Part shown: piece after piece, positions 19,867-27,702 of the stretch
Numbering within the stretch: the stretch's first letter is position 1
Layout of the letters: each line of letters opens with the position of its first letter
Virus record (IMG/VR): IMGVR_UViG_3300014050_000050
Coordinates: 1 to 44,426 of that record
DNA from: a virus
Length of the DNA: 44,426 nt
Direction: 5' to 3' (one strand)
Position numbers and translations under genes: made by a program
Notes under the pieces: generated by a model
The model's input: only the letters and a program-made list of their open reading frames with translations
The model's database searches: none
Told to the model about the DNA's origin: nothing

Positions 19867-21681
19867 TTACCCTCGCCGGATACCAGCGGTGGTCAAGGCT
19901 TGTTCGGCGGCTTTCCCGATTGCCATTGAGACTTCGGTTGCGCTCTCACCCATGCGAACGAATGTCGCGTCGGTTCCGTCGCAATATTTTGCTTTAGCAC
20001 CCTCGCCGTACCAACCTGCGCCAATCCACAGGACTCCTACGCCGTCTCGCTGGCAACGCTGAATCCACTCCTGCGCTCGCTTCTGCTCGTCTGTCGTGTA
20101 TTCGCCGTCAGAGACAACTACGAGCAGTCGCGCCCCAGAGCCATTGAGCAGATCAAGCCCGCCGTCGAGTGCTTGGAACGCATTGTCGAACTTCTCTGTG
20201 CCGTCCTCGGCGGTGTAGACCTTTACCTCGTCGAGGTGCTGTCCAGCGGAGAGCGTGGGGAATACTGCGTTTCCGTAGTAGACCATTGCTACTTTCCCCT
20301 GAACGCGCTTTACGGCTTCGGAGAGAATCCACGCCGCGCTCGCCATAGGTTGCATTGCCATAGTCATTGAGCCGGAGATATCCACCATGACACCCACCGT
20401 CAGAGTCGGATCATCTACCTGCTTGCGCTGGACTTTCCGCCAAGGCTCTACCTGCGTCATAACATTGCGCTCGCGGAGTGCCTGTCCCTGAACAATCGCA
20501 CGAGTGCGGAGTCGCCCCGGAGGTGTCACGCTCGCAGACTGTGTGCGCTCGCGGTCACGATACTTTGCCTTTTCCAGAGCCTTAGAGATCGTGACGGCAG
20601 AGATACGCTCTTGCGAGTTTGGCTTTCGGCTCTCGGTGAGTTTCGAGTTTGTCCCTCTGGTCGGCTCGCTGGTGTGTCCCTTGCCAAATACTTTGGTCGC
20701 TTGGTCTTTGTGCTTCTTGCGCTCTTCACCCTTGCTCTGGCGAGCCTTGGCTTCTGCCTCGCTCTCCTCTCTGGTCTGCTGGTCGAACGCTTCGCCCTGC
20801 GCGTTGAGTTCTGTCTCCTCTTGCGCCTCTTTGAGAGCCTCGGCAATAGCCTTGCCGATTTCCGCACTTAGGGACTCACCCTCGCTACCACCCTCACCGG
20901 GTTCTCCACGCTCGGGTTCGCCATTCTTCTCGGCAGTTTCTTCGACAATCTTGTCCCACTCGATTGCGAGTTCGTACATACGAGCCTCGCTGTAGTCCGG
21001 GTGCAAAGTCTGGAACTCTGTCCAGATTGCTCTCATTTTCTCCAGAGTCTCGTCGGGAATGAGGGACTCAACCTGTGGGCGGAGTGCGTCAATATCCTCT
21101 TCTTCGAGAACGCCAGCGTCTACGCGAGCGTAGGTCAATCCCACGAGGGTTGCGACCTGACGAGTGCTAGTCAGGCTCGCAATCTTCTTGTCGCTCATGT
21201 CGGCCAGCACGATCTCCAAAGCACACGAGCGTAGGAATACGCGATTGCCCGGCATGGTGAGTGCGCCGAGTCGTTCGATACGAGACTCCTCTAGCAGGTG
21301 GAGTGCTTCGTTCTGTGCGCTTGTAAGTTCACGCGCCGCTTTTTCCAAGTCCCAAGTCGAGTATCGAGCGTGGCAGGACTCGTGGAAGATTGCGCCACAA
21401 GCCTTGGGGAACTCGAACTGCTGGTCGCGCTCGTTCAGGTTGCCGATGAACTTTGGCTTTGCGTTACCAAAGGCAACTTTCGTGTTCACCTCGATCTCGG
21501 CCATTCTCGGGTTGTAGGCGGCAGGTGCGCCATGTTCCTGTCCGACTCGCTCTCCAATATGAGCCACGAGGTCGGTACGCATTGCCCACTCGTTTACCAA
21601 CTGCCCAATCTGCGATCCGACTTTCAGCCACTCGTCAGGTGTCTTGATTTCGATGTTCGTGTCGTTTCCGAAGTGTGACAT
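19867..21681 (-). CDS. VWA-domain protein with HExxH zincin-like region
   Basis: 604 residues, partner of the MoxR ATPase next door. 'ACGAIFHESCHARYSTW' (His100-His104) is a metalloprotease-like HExxH, and 'LLEESRIERL' near 131 could supply the third ligand, as in CobT/COG3864-type proteins. Residues 250-420 are Glu/Lys/Arg-rich linker. The C-terminal VWA domain carries a MIDAS 'MVDISGSM' (Asp434), 'VVSDGEYT' and 'LWIGAGW'. MoxR-VWA pairs are thought to act as chaperone or metal-insertion machines. ATG at 21681 follows the promoter at 21722. Confidence 0.87.
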   Translation of the reverse strand: MSHFGNDTNIEIKTPDEWLKVGSQIGQLVNEWAMRTDLVAHIGERVGQEHGAPAAYNPRMAEIEVNTKVAFGNAKPKFIGNLNERDQQFEFPKACGAIFHESCHARYSTWDLEKAARELTSAQNEALHLLEESRIERLGALTMPGNRVFLRSCALEIVLADMSDKKIASLTSTRQVATLVGLTYARVDAGVLEEEDIDALRPQVESLIPDETLEKMRAIWTEFQTLHPDYSEARMYELAIEWDKIVEETAEKNGEPERGEPGEGGSEGESLSAEIGKAIAEALKEAQEETELNAQGEAFDQQTREESEAEAKARQSKGEERKKHKDQATKVFGKGHTSEPTRGTNSKLTESRKPNSQERISAVTISKALEKAKYRDRERTQSASVTPPGRLRTRAIVQGQALRERNVMTQVEPWRKVQRKQVDDPTLTVGVMVDISGSMTMAMQPMASAAWILSEAVKRVQGKVAMVYYGNAVFPTLSAGQHLDEVKVYTAEDGTEKFDNAFQALDGGLDLLNGSGARLLVVVSDGEYTTDEQKRAQEWIQRCQRDGVGVLWIGAGWYGEGAKAKYCDGTDATFVRMGESATEVSMAIGKAAEQALTTAGIRRG

Positions 21682-21721
21682 GGTGTGTCTCCTTACTATC
21701 TGTGGTTGTCCTGTCGCTAAG

Positions 21722-21750
21722 ACTTTACCTGTTTTGTCGTTTCGATACAA
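21722..21750 (-). promoter_or_regulatory. Promoter for the VWA gene
   Basis: TTGTAT (21745-21750), 17 bases, TAAAGT (21722-21727), just past the terminator of the MoxR gene. Confidence 0.7.
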
Positions 21751-21755
21751 GAGGT

Positions 21756-21792
21756 GGGGAGAGAGGGAAACGACGAAGAAACCTCTCTCCCC
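21756..21792 (-). terminator. Hairpin after the MoxR gene
   Basis: Eleven-base stem GGGGAGAGAGG/CCTCTCTCCCC. No long T-run, but it sits right after the stop. Confidence 0.65.
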
Positions 21793-21802
21793 TATTCCAG
21801 AC

Positions 21803-22852
21803 CTAGATTCGGGCTGGAAGGATTGCCTCGCCAAAAGTGCGAGACAGCACATCAGAGACAACCGGGCGGTCAATCTCGGGCGCGGAAGCGAGCAGGTTGG
21901 CAATCGCCCACTTCGTGCCAAAGACCTTTTCGAGGTCGCGGAACGCGAGCAGTTCTCGGAACTGCGGAGACCACGAGACCTCGTTGCTCGACTGCTTCTT
22001 GGCGAGGTTCTGCGAGGCGGTCACGATCAGAGCCGGAACTCCCAACTTCTTGGCCAGCGACCAATCGGTAGTCATTTCGACGTGAATGGTGAAGCGCGAG
22101 AGAAGAGCCTCGGAGAGTCGAACTCCGGGTGCGTTCGGGTTGGTCGCGGCTACGACGTAGAAGCCGTCCTTTGCCTTGACTGTCCCGCGCTCGGGGTTCG
22201 CCGTGACTGTGTATTCACGCCGTCCGTCCATGAGTCCGTAGACGATTGACAGAACTTTCGGATCAATGAGACCCACCTCGTCAATGAGAAGAGGCTTGCC
22301 CTGTTCAGCCGCTTTCAGAAGCGCACCGTCCTCCCAGAGGAATCCACCAGAGGGAGTCTGGACATACCCACCAACGAGGTCAGAAACCTCGGTGTCACCA
22401 GAGCCGAGAATGGTGAACAAGTCCTCACCAAAAGCGGCTTCGACGAGCGCAGTCTTGCCACAGCCGGGTGCGCCGTAGAGCAGAACAAACTGCTGGTTCT
22501 CACGCGCGGTGCGGATTACTTCCACATCGTCGTGCTGTCCCCACTTGCGAGTGAAGTAGTCCTGACCATTCGGACGAGCGTACTTCTTTTCGCCGGAGAG
22601 GATTGCAACCTCGGGGTCAGCCTCGGGAGTCTTGTCCTCGTCGGAAGCCGCGCCCTGTGCGCCACGCCCACGAACGAGGCTGGCCTTGTTCGAGAACTCG
22701 CCGGCATATGCCGAGAGATCAGCGTGAGTGAACTGCCCAATGACTGCGGAGAGCAGAGTCGGCAACTTCGGGTGGAGTGCCTCGATAGAGGCGAAGTTAT
22801 CCATAGTCGAACGGAGAGTGTTCTCCATGTCGGTTGAGATAGTTGTTGTCAT
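21803..22852 (-). CDS. MoxR-type AAA+ ATPase
   Basis: 349 residues. Walker A GAPGCGKT (127-134), Walker B 'PLLIDEVGL', sensor 1 'VVAATNPNAPG' and arginine-finger region 'LSEALLSRFTI'. The closest general likeness is MoxR/CobS. It lies directly upstream of the VWA/HExxH gene and 19 bases downstream of an uncharacterised gene, which suggests a three-part module. Start is ATG at 22852 (AAGGAAACGACGAAA upstream), not the in-frame codon at 22927. Confidence 0.9.
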   Translation of the reverse strand: MTTTISTDMENTLRSTMDNFASIEALHPKLPTLLSAVIGQFTHADLSAYAGEFSNKASLVRGRGAQGAASDEDKTPEADPEVAILSGEKKYARPNGQDYFTRKWGQHDDVEVIRTARENQQFVLLYGAPGCGKTALVEAAFGEDLFTILGSGDTEVSDLVGGYVQTPSGGFLWEDGALLKAAEQGKPLLIDEVGLIDPKVLSIVYGLMDGRREYTVTANPERGTVKAKDGFYVVAATNPNAPGVRLSEALLSRFTIHVEMTTDWSLAKKLGVPALIVTASQNLAKKQSSNEVSWSPQFRELLAFRDLEKVFGTKWAIANLLASAPEIDRPVVSDVLSRTFGEAILPARI

Positions 22853-22871
22853 TTTCGTCGTTTCCTTTTCT

Positions 22872-23366
22872 TTAGACAGATGAAGCGGTAAATGCGGAGG
22901 GGGTAGAAGCAGGAAGTGCAGGGACAAGCGTTTCCCAGAGTTCTTCGGAGAACCCTGCTTCGGTACGAGCGCGGAGAACGCGACGGATCAATGCGTTCGG
23001 AGTCTCCTTGCTCGCAATAGCGTTGAGATCGTCCTGTGACATTTCTACCACCAGCGGAGTCTGGTACAGAGCCCAGCCACCAGCGTAGAAACCAGAGAAG
23101 AACGACGAGAGTTCGTTGGCAATCGGAAGCGAACGAGTCGCGCCCTCTTCCATTGTCGGTGCGAGTCCGAGGTCGCTCGGGTTGTCAGAAGTGTAGAACT
23201 TCCAAGGGCGGCGTGGGTGATTCTCGCTAATTTGGCGATTGAGAACATGAGCCGGCTCAAACTTTCCAGATACCGGGTTGTTCGTGGGCGGAGTGAGAAT
23301 CACCTGTGCGGTGTGGGTCTCACGACGGAACTCCAAGTACAGAGACTTGGCTACTGACTTTGACAT
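22872..23366 (-). CDS. Uncharacterised protein in the MoxR-VWA operon
   Basis: 164 residues from ATG at 23366 (AAAGGACTGTT upstream). 'SVAKSLYLEFRRETHTAQVI', 'ENHPRRPWKFYTSDNPSDLG' and 'FFSGFYAGGWALYQTPLVVE' suggest a compact alpha/beta domain. The same promoter drives it and probably the ATPase. It may be a substrate or adaptor for the ATPase; nothing in the sequence proves that. Confidence 0.78.
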   Translation of the reverse strand: MSKSVAKSLYLEFRRETHTAQVILTPPTNNPVSGKFEPAHVLNRQISENHPRRPWKFYTSDNPSDLGLAPTMEEGATRSLPIANELSSFFSGFYAGGWALYQTPLVVEMSQDDLNAIASKETPNALIRRVLRARTEAGFSEELWETLVPALPASTPSAFTASSV

Positions 23367-23412
23367 AACAGTCCTTTGGTCGTTTCGGTTCGTAGCGGTT
23401 GCTACACCAGAG

Positions 23413-23441
23413 ACATTACGGCATGACAGAAGTGAGCGCAA
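23413..23441 (-). promoter_or_regulatory. Promoter of the MoxR operon
   Basis: TTGCGC (23436-23441), 17 bases, TAATGT (23413-23418). The TAA in it is the stop codon of the upstream zinc-ribbon gene. Confidence 0.8.
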
Positions 23442-23646
23442 GTCCTAAACACAAATCGCACGAAACAACTTCTTTATCTCCACACAAGACAATGAACGCG
23501 CACGAGTCCAGGCGCTCGAAGATCGTCCCGCACATCTCACATTCCATATCTAAGAAGTTGCTTGACTCATCGCGGATCAGGCCAGCAATTAGCGCGAGTT
23601 CGGTGTCTCGGGCATTCGCGATCGTGTGGACTTCTATATGTTCCAT
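23416..23646 (-). CDS. Zinc-ribbon-like protein
   Basis: 76 residues. CEMCG near residue 36 and 'VVSCDLCLGLAL' near 62, with another Cys between, look like a zinc ribbon. TAGAGT lies seven bases before ATG at 23646, so the message is probably leaderless or nearly so. Confidence 0.7.
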   Translation of the reverse strand: MEHIEVHTIANARDTELALIAGLIRDESSNFLDMECEMCGTIFERLDSCAFIVLCGDKEVVSCDLCLGLALTSVMP

Positions 23647-23691
23647 GACGCAAACTCTAACGCACCGTGTTTATGGTGATCCGGGAATAAG

Positions 23692-23762
23692 TGAACCCCG
23701 AGCGCAGCAACACTCGGGGTTCTTTTACGCGGGCAAGAAAGTCGGAAAGAACCCTGCGTAAA
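23692..23762. terminator. Two hairpins between the genes at 23416 and 23772
   Basis: GAACCCCGAG/CTCGGGGTTC (23693-23722), and a wider TTTACGC/GCGTAAA pair beside it. The T-run (TTCTTTTA) lies on the plus-strand side; on the minus strand the run is weak. Confidence 0.55.
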
Positions 23763-23771
23763 TCTTTGTGA

Positions 23772-23975
23772 CTAGTTTGGACTGTTCTCTTTGATCTGCT
23801 GTCTCAGGACCGGGTCATCAATGACTCGAATCACGTGGATGCAAGGATCACCACCGTCATCTATTTCCTCGTCCTCACTCGCCGTCAACGGCAGTGTGTC
23901 GTGGAAGTAGCAGTGGACTCCAGTACAGAACCCATTGCGCTCGCCGATCTCGAGCCACTCACCAAATGTCATCAT
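23772..23975 (-). CDS. Conserved actinophage hypothetical protein, predicted leaderless
   Basis: 67 residues. 'GFCTGVHCYFHDTLPLTASE' and 'GDPCIHVIRVIDD' resemble small proteins of Streptomyces-type phages as I recall them; function unknown. Three Cys and three His could bind a metal. TAATCT lies exactly six bases before the first ATG (23975). There is no ribosome site. Confidence 0.75.
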   Translation of the reverse strand: MMTFGEWLEIGERNGFCTGVHCYFHDTLPLTASEDEEIDDGGDPCIHVIRVIDDPVLRQQIKENSPN

Positions 23976-23995
23976 CTAAGAAGATTAGATCTGGT

Positions 23996-24045
23996 GATCT
24001 AGATCCAGATCCGCCACGCCGGATCAAATATGAGAAGTTGCAGCT
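23996..24045. repeat. Composite repeat, copy 1
   Basis: GATCTAGATCCAGATCC (23996-24012) and TGAGAAGTT (24031-24039). The 17-mer recurs exactly at 26181-26197 and in permuted form at 25548-25565. Confidence 0.6.
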
Positions 24046-24048
24046 AGC

Positions 24049-24153
24049 TTAGATCTTCTTCGTTGTCGGCTCGCTCGCCTCTTCTTCGGGTTGCTCGTCA
24101 TTCCCATAGTCAATAGGAATGTCTTCCCAGTCGGGGTTTCGATAAATTGCCAT
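24049..24153 (-). CDS. Short acidic peptide
   Basis: 34 residues (MAIYRNPDWEDIPIDYGN then DEQPEEEASEPTTKKI). ATG at 24153 has GGAGACC four bases upstream and lies ten bases after the gp88 gene. No family; supported only by ribosome site and position. Confidence 0.55.
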   Translation of the reverse strand: MAIYRNPDWEDIPIDYGNDEQPEEEASEPTTKKI

Positions 24154-24163
24154 ACGGTCTCCG

Positions 24164-24892
24164 TTACTTTTTACTAGCGCTGAACAGAATGTCGTTACGG
24201 GCGAAGACGCACTGGCCACAAGTGACGCACGCGCTGCCCTGCTTCGATATCAATGCTAGCTTACGGTTGTTCTCGGGACATGGCACGCCGGACTTGCCAG
24301 TTACTTGGCGCATGCCGGCCTTGCCGTCTTCGAAGTTGTTTGCGAGATACGCGAGTTTCACACCCGTTGTCTGGGCTAGGTTCTTAGCCATCTCGAAGTT
24401 GTCACTATCGGTTGAGAAGTAGAGCCCTAAGTTTTTGATACCGGTCAAAATGTGGACCGCGAAGTCGGACCGTGTGTAGACCCAGAAGCGCACGCCGGTG
24501 TGCTGGACGATGACGTCTCGCCACGCCATGGTGTACTCCTCATTAAAGAAGTCACCGTCCCAGTGGATTCGGAACAACTTCTCAGCGCCACGCTTTTCAC
24601 AGTCGGCTTCGAACTCGGTGATCATCTCATTAATGAGATTTCTCATCACCTCGCGAGACGCGTCTTTAAGGAGATTGAAGTTGTGCAGGAGCACGTCTCG
24701 CACGCCTTTATAAATCTTCTCGAGTTTGCCGGCATAGCAGATCTGCTCGCAGACCGATGTGGCACCGGGGCATGAGAATGCTTTTCCGGATGGGAGCCCG
24801 AAAGTGTTCGCGATTACCGCGGCTTTTCCGGTGGAGTTAACTAGGTTTGCAACCTTGCGGTCCTTGGACCGGAGGAGTTTGTCGTCGTTCAT
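24164..24892 (-). CDS. Gene product 88 family protein
   Basis: 242 residues. 'NSTGKAAVIANTFGLPSGKA' then 'FSCPGATSVCEQICYAGKLE' and the C-terminal 'CVTCGQCVFA' are the signature of the mycobacteriophage gp88 family (PF17338). Cysteine-rich clusters suggest a metal or Fe-S site; activity is not known. A central alpha/beta region includes 'FRIHWDGDFFNEEY' and 'FWVYTRSDFAVHIL'. Full length and intact. Confidence 0.9.
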   Translation of the reverse strand: MNDDKLLRSKDRKVANLVNSTGKAAVIANTFGLPSGKAFSCPGATSVCEQICYAGKLEKIYKGVRDVLLHNFNLLKDASREVMRNLINEMITEFEADCEKRGAEKLFRIHWDGDFFNEEYTMAWRDVIVQHTGVRFWVYTRSDFAVHILTGIKNLGLYFSTDSDNFEMAKNLAQTTGVKLAYLANNFEDGKAGMRQVTGKSGVPCPENNRKLALISKQGSACVTCGQCVFARNDILFSASKK

Positions 24893-24924
24893 GCTGCAAT
24901 TATTACAGCACTTTTATTCTCGAG

Positions 24925-25245
24925 TCAACTCCTGTAGACGAATTCTTCCATCATCTCGGATAGACGGGCTGGGATGAGGTAGCTCTCGAAGACCTGGTCG
25001 ATCTGTTCGGTGATCTCGCTGTGAGTAGTGGTTACCACAGGGAGACCAACTTCATGACCGATGGCATCGCTGGTTCCGTAGTACTCGATCTCGGTGACGA
25101 CGTACTCTCCGCGTCCAGTATGGTAGTCGACGCGAACTCCGTGTAATGGATGCAAACGAAACACTGCCATCCACTGGTTCCTTATGGTCGGCTTGTGGTC
25201 CGGGTGTTCATAGTCCATTACTCGCTCCGGGTATTCATAATCCAT
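24925..25245 (-). CDS. Hypothetical protein with duplicated start segment
   Basis: 106 residues. It opens with 'MDYEYPERV' immediately followed by 'MDYEHPDHK', a small tandem duplication that carries its own ATG. GGAGAATA precedes the first ATG (25245), which overlaps the endolysin-like gene's stop as TAATG. The rest is beta-rich (VRVDYHTGRGEYVVTEIEYY). Not recognised. Confidence 0.7.
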   Translation of the reverse strand: MDYEYPERVMDYEHPDHKPTIRNQWMAVFRLHPLHGVRVDYHTGRGEYVVTEIEYYGTSDAIGHEVGLPVVTTTHSEITEQIDQVFESYLIPARLSEMMEEFVYRS

Positions 25246-26090
25246 TATTCTCCAACCTCGAAAAAGTTACCGGTCTGATCTGCGAGCATGCGCAACGTCA
25301 TAACGTCGGGCGTCCCATCTGGGTTGATCTGTCCGTTAAATCTTTGAAATGCAGAAAGCGCTCGCCGAGTTTTCAAATTAAAGACTCCTCTATCAGCATT
25401 CTGCAAACGTACACCGGGGTGGTTCGCGAGCGCAAGTTGTACAAGCTCAACGGACTTTTGGATTTTGGGTCCGGCTTCTCGAGCTCGAGCCGAGCTAATG
25501 CATTTTGTTAAATGAGAAGTTCGGATGACGGGCACGCCGGCGGGTCCGGATCTAGATCTGGATCCAGGCAAACTTCTCATATTTAATGTGAGAAGTTGGG
25601 ATCCATCGGGCACCCTTCGTGCACCTCCGTGCACCCGTATGGGTCGAGCAAAACATAAGACATCACTTTCGTGGCGGACTCGTTCGTAAACCCCGTTGTG
25701 TTCTTGGGGTCCTTTTGGCAAGCCTGTATTGGTCTGACCTTCAATCGATTTGAAAGTTCGATGAGACTTCCAGGATCCAACATCCGAAATAATCCCAACA
25801 TGCGGGGACTCGAGTTGATGGGTTATTCCAGGCGGATACGCAAAAAATACGATGTCACCTGGTTTTGGAGTTTTAAATATAAGACCACTTTTAATATAAA
25901 AAGATAGAGCTGATGCTGAGTACTGGTGATTTGGTACTCGGTATTTTAAATCTTTAAATATTTCATTAATAAATCCGCCATCCCAGTTTAAACCGGGAGG
26001 ACCAAAATTTGATCGGTTATCGGACAGCGCTGTGTAACCGATGTACTCGGTCGCTTTCTCAACCGCGGGGTGGGTTCGCTTCTTGCGCAT
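25245..26090 (-). CDS. CHAP-like plus peptidoglycan-binding protein, catalytic Cys missing
   Basis: 281 residues. Residues 10-150 follow a CHAP-type hydrolase: 'YIGYTALSDNRSNFGPPGLN' then 'WDGGFINEIFKDL', with 'TPKPGDIVFFAY' and 'SPHVGIISDVG' supplying the usual His. At the catalytic Trp-Cys position the sequence reads Trp-Asp-Gly-Gly-Phe. Residues 165-195 (GSRSRSGPAG...) are encoded by a DNA repeat shared with two intergenic sites. The C-terminus has a PG-binding domain (VELVQLALANHPGVRL, 'DRGVFNLKTRRALSAFQRFN'). A wall-binding or structural role may replace hydrolysis. TAGACT lies seven bases before ATG. Confidence 0.78.
   Translation of the reverse strand: MRKKRTHPAVEKATEYIGYTALSDNRSNFGPPGLNWDGGFINEIFKDLKYRVPNHQYSASALSFYIKSGLIFKTPKPGDIVFFAYPPGITHQLESPHVGIISDVGSWKSHRTFKSIEGQTNTGLPKGPQEHNGVYERVRHESDVLCFARPIRVHGGARRVPDGSQLLTLNMRSLPGSRSRSGPAGVPVIRTSHLTKCISSARAREAGPKIQKSVELVQLALANHPGVRLQNADRGVFNLKTRRALSAFQRFNGQINPDGTPDVMTLRMLADQTGNFFEVGE
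25513..25597. repeat. Composite repeat, copy 2, inside a coding region
   Basis: TGAGAAGTT (25513-25521), GGATCTAGATCTGGATCC (25548-25565), and an inverted pair AACTTCTCA (25571-25579)/TGAGAAGTT (25589-25597). It lies in the linker of the CHAP-like gene. Confidence 0.65.
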
Positions 26091-26167
26091 AACGGTTAGT
26101 CTACCAAGTCTCTCAAGATTAGTAAGTTTATTTAAACTAACTAAATTAATCTTTTGAATCGGTTATA

Positions 26168-26197
26168 TGAGAAGTTGGTAGATCTAGATCCAGATCC
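26168..26197. repeat. Composite repeat, copy 3
   Basis: TGAGAAGTT (26168-26176) then GATCTAGATCCAGATCC (26181-26197). With copy 1 it brackets a cassette of about 2.1 kb. Confidence 0.6.
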
Positions 26198-26245
26198 AGG
26201 TCTTCCACGGGTGAGCTATCTTGCTTCCCGCAAATACAATTTCCA

Positions 26246-26416
26246 TTACACATCCCTCGCCGACCTTTCTTCTAGGAGGTTCGCTAGCCGATCTGCTTCG
26301 ATCGCAAGAGTAGTGAGCCTCAGATGCTCGAGGCGGGTAGATGCATTCTTGATGTCATTTGACATATTTGTTGCATGTTGACGGGCTAGTGCAGCTAGCT
26401 CAAGATCACTCATCAT
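26246..26416 (-). CDS. Small helical protein
   Basis: 56 residues (MMSDLELAALARQHATNMSN then DIKNASTRLEHLRLTTLAIE), all helix, coiled-coil-like. ATG at 26416 overlaps the end of the upstream gene; ATG at 26413 is an alternative. No family. Confidence 0.6.
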   Translation of the reverse strand: MMSDLELAALARQHATNMSNDIKNASTRLEHLRLTTLAIEADRLANLLEERSARDV

Positions 26417-27314
26417 CTTCTTCAATCTCCGCATCTTGAATATTAGAAGTTGATGTCGTCAGGCCCATCCGCTCCGCAGTTGGAATAAGAGTAATATCAG
26501 AAGTTTCTGGCCGCAGGCGGCGAAGTCTTTCTTGAATTAACTCAGCAGCTGGCCGAATGTCAACTTCCAACTTTGCATCAATCTCGATACCGCCACGGAC
26601 GCCGGCTCGATCCAGGATCTCAGTCGCAGCTTTCAACTTCACAGGTTCAGACTCAGCGGACTCCATGAGTTGTTCGAGGACCTCGACTGCTTTGGGGGCA
26701 GCCTGGTGAACTCGTTCACGGGCACGAACTGCGGCACCTGTAATTTGTGGGCGCTTGGTTCCGAGATGGGTTCGACACAGACCGTCATCACTTACTCGAC
26801 CCGAGTACCACAGAAGGCAACGGTTACCGTCGGACTTGATGGCACGGCATCGAGACGGGGGTCCAGAGATAAGTGGAGACTTCCCCGGATCTGAGAGTCG
26901 AGCTTCACGGATACGGTTCCAGGTTTTTGTGGCGTGGATGACCCAGAGGGGGACGAGGTGGTCAGCCATCTCTTCGATCAGAAGATCCTCTTCCGTTATG
27001 TAATCGGAGTTGAGGTCACGAGGATCCGTTAGGATTGCTCGACGGTCTTCGGCTGAGATCTGGTTCTTGAAGGCAAGCATCTCCGGGGAAATAACTTGTA
27101 TATGTCCAGTGGGCACGCCGTTCTCGTTGTAGATTGTGTTCCAGCTCAGGCGGTTGACACGGAGCACCGATCGGTTTTCATATGTGTCATCACACACGCC
27201 GCGGTCAACTTCATCTATTCCATATATGGAAAGGTCAGGCCGCAGGTCATTGGGGGTGTTGATGTCATATTCGAGTGCTTGCTCCGCGGGGGAGAGCTTT
27301 TCAACTTCTGACAT
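26406..27314 (-). CDS. Possible terminase small subunit
   Basis: 302 residues. The C-terminal region 'APKAVEVLEQLMESAESEPV' then 'KLKAATEILDRAGVRGGIEI' has the A.VL..L..A....vklkAA..ILDRAG pattern typical of small-terminase-like phage proteins. The middle carries a Cys/His cluster (SRCRAIKSDGNRCLLW ... GLCRTHLG). The N-terminus (YDINTPNDLRPDLSIYGIDE) is unfamiliar. If the call is right, this gene is about 24 kb from terL. GAAGGAAAAACACA precedes ATG. Confidence 0.6.
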   Translation of the reverse strand: MSEVEKLSPAEQALEYDINTPNDLRPDLSIYGIDEVDRGVCDDTYENRSVLRVNRLSWNTIYNENGVPTGHIQVISPEMLAFKNQISAEDRRAILTDPRDLNSDYITEEDLLIEEMADHLVPLWVIHATKTWNRIREARLSDPGKSPLISGPPSRCRAIKSDGNRCLLWYSGRVSDDGLCRTHLGTKRPQITGAAVRARERVHQAAPKAVEVLEQLMESAESEPVKLKAATEILDRAGVRGGIEIDAKLEVDIRPAAELIQERLRRLRPETSDITLIPTAERMGLTTSTSNIQDAEIEEDDE

Positions 27315-27429
27315 TGTGTTTTTCCTTCAAAAAGTTTTTTGGCGTGAGGTGCGAGGCGCATGCCGTTTTCGCCCTAAAAACCTATCATAACACCAATCTC
27401 TAGAAGGTTGACTTCCGGCCCGAAATCTG

Positions 27430-27702
27430 TTATCGCTTCGGAGGCCTGATTCCTTTCATCTGCCAATGCACTCTGACTGACTTTCGACACTTGTTACATT
27501 TACAGCTAGGCCACGAGTTTGCTTTTTTCTCATTACAGGGTCGGCACGAAAGAACATAGTTAGTTCGGAGATCCATGCCACCTAAAGATGTTGGAACAAT
27601 GTGATCGACAGTTCTATTGCGACGAGTGAGTCGAATCTCGCAGTAGTGGCAAAATTCTTCCTCGCCGTCTGGGAGGTGTCCTCGTCTGTGTCGATCTGTC
27701 AT
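27430..27702 (-). CDS. HNH endonuclease
   Basis: 90 residues. CHYC (18-21), 'TVDHIVPTSLGGMDLRTNYV' and 'CRPCNEKKAN' form a complete zinc-dependent HNH domain. A second CKCNKC follows. In phages such nucleases act in packaging or as free-standing homing enzymes. It abuts the upstream stop (TAA then ATG) in an operon with small unknown genes. Confidence 0.9.
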   Translation of the reverse strand: MTDRHRRGHLPDGEEEFCHYCEIRLTRRNRTVDHIVPTSLGGMDLRTNYVLSCRPCNEKKANSWPSCKCNKCRKSVRVHWQMKGIRPPKR

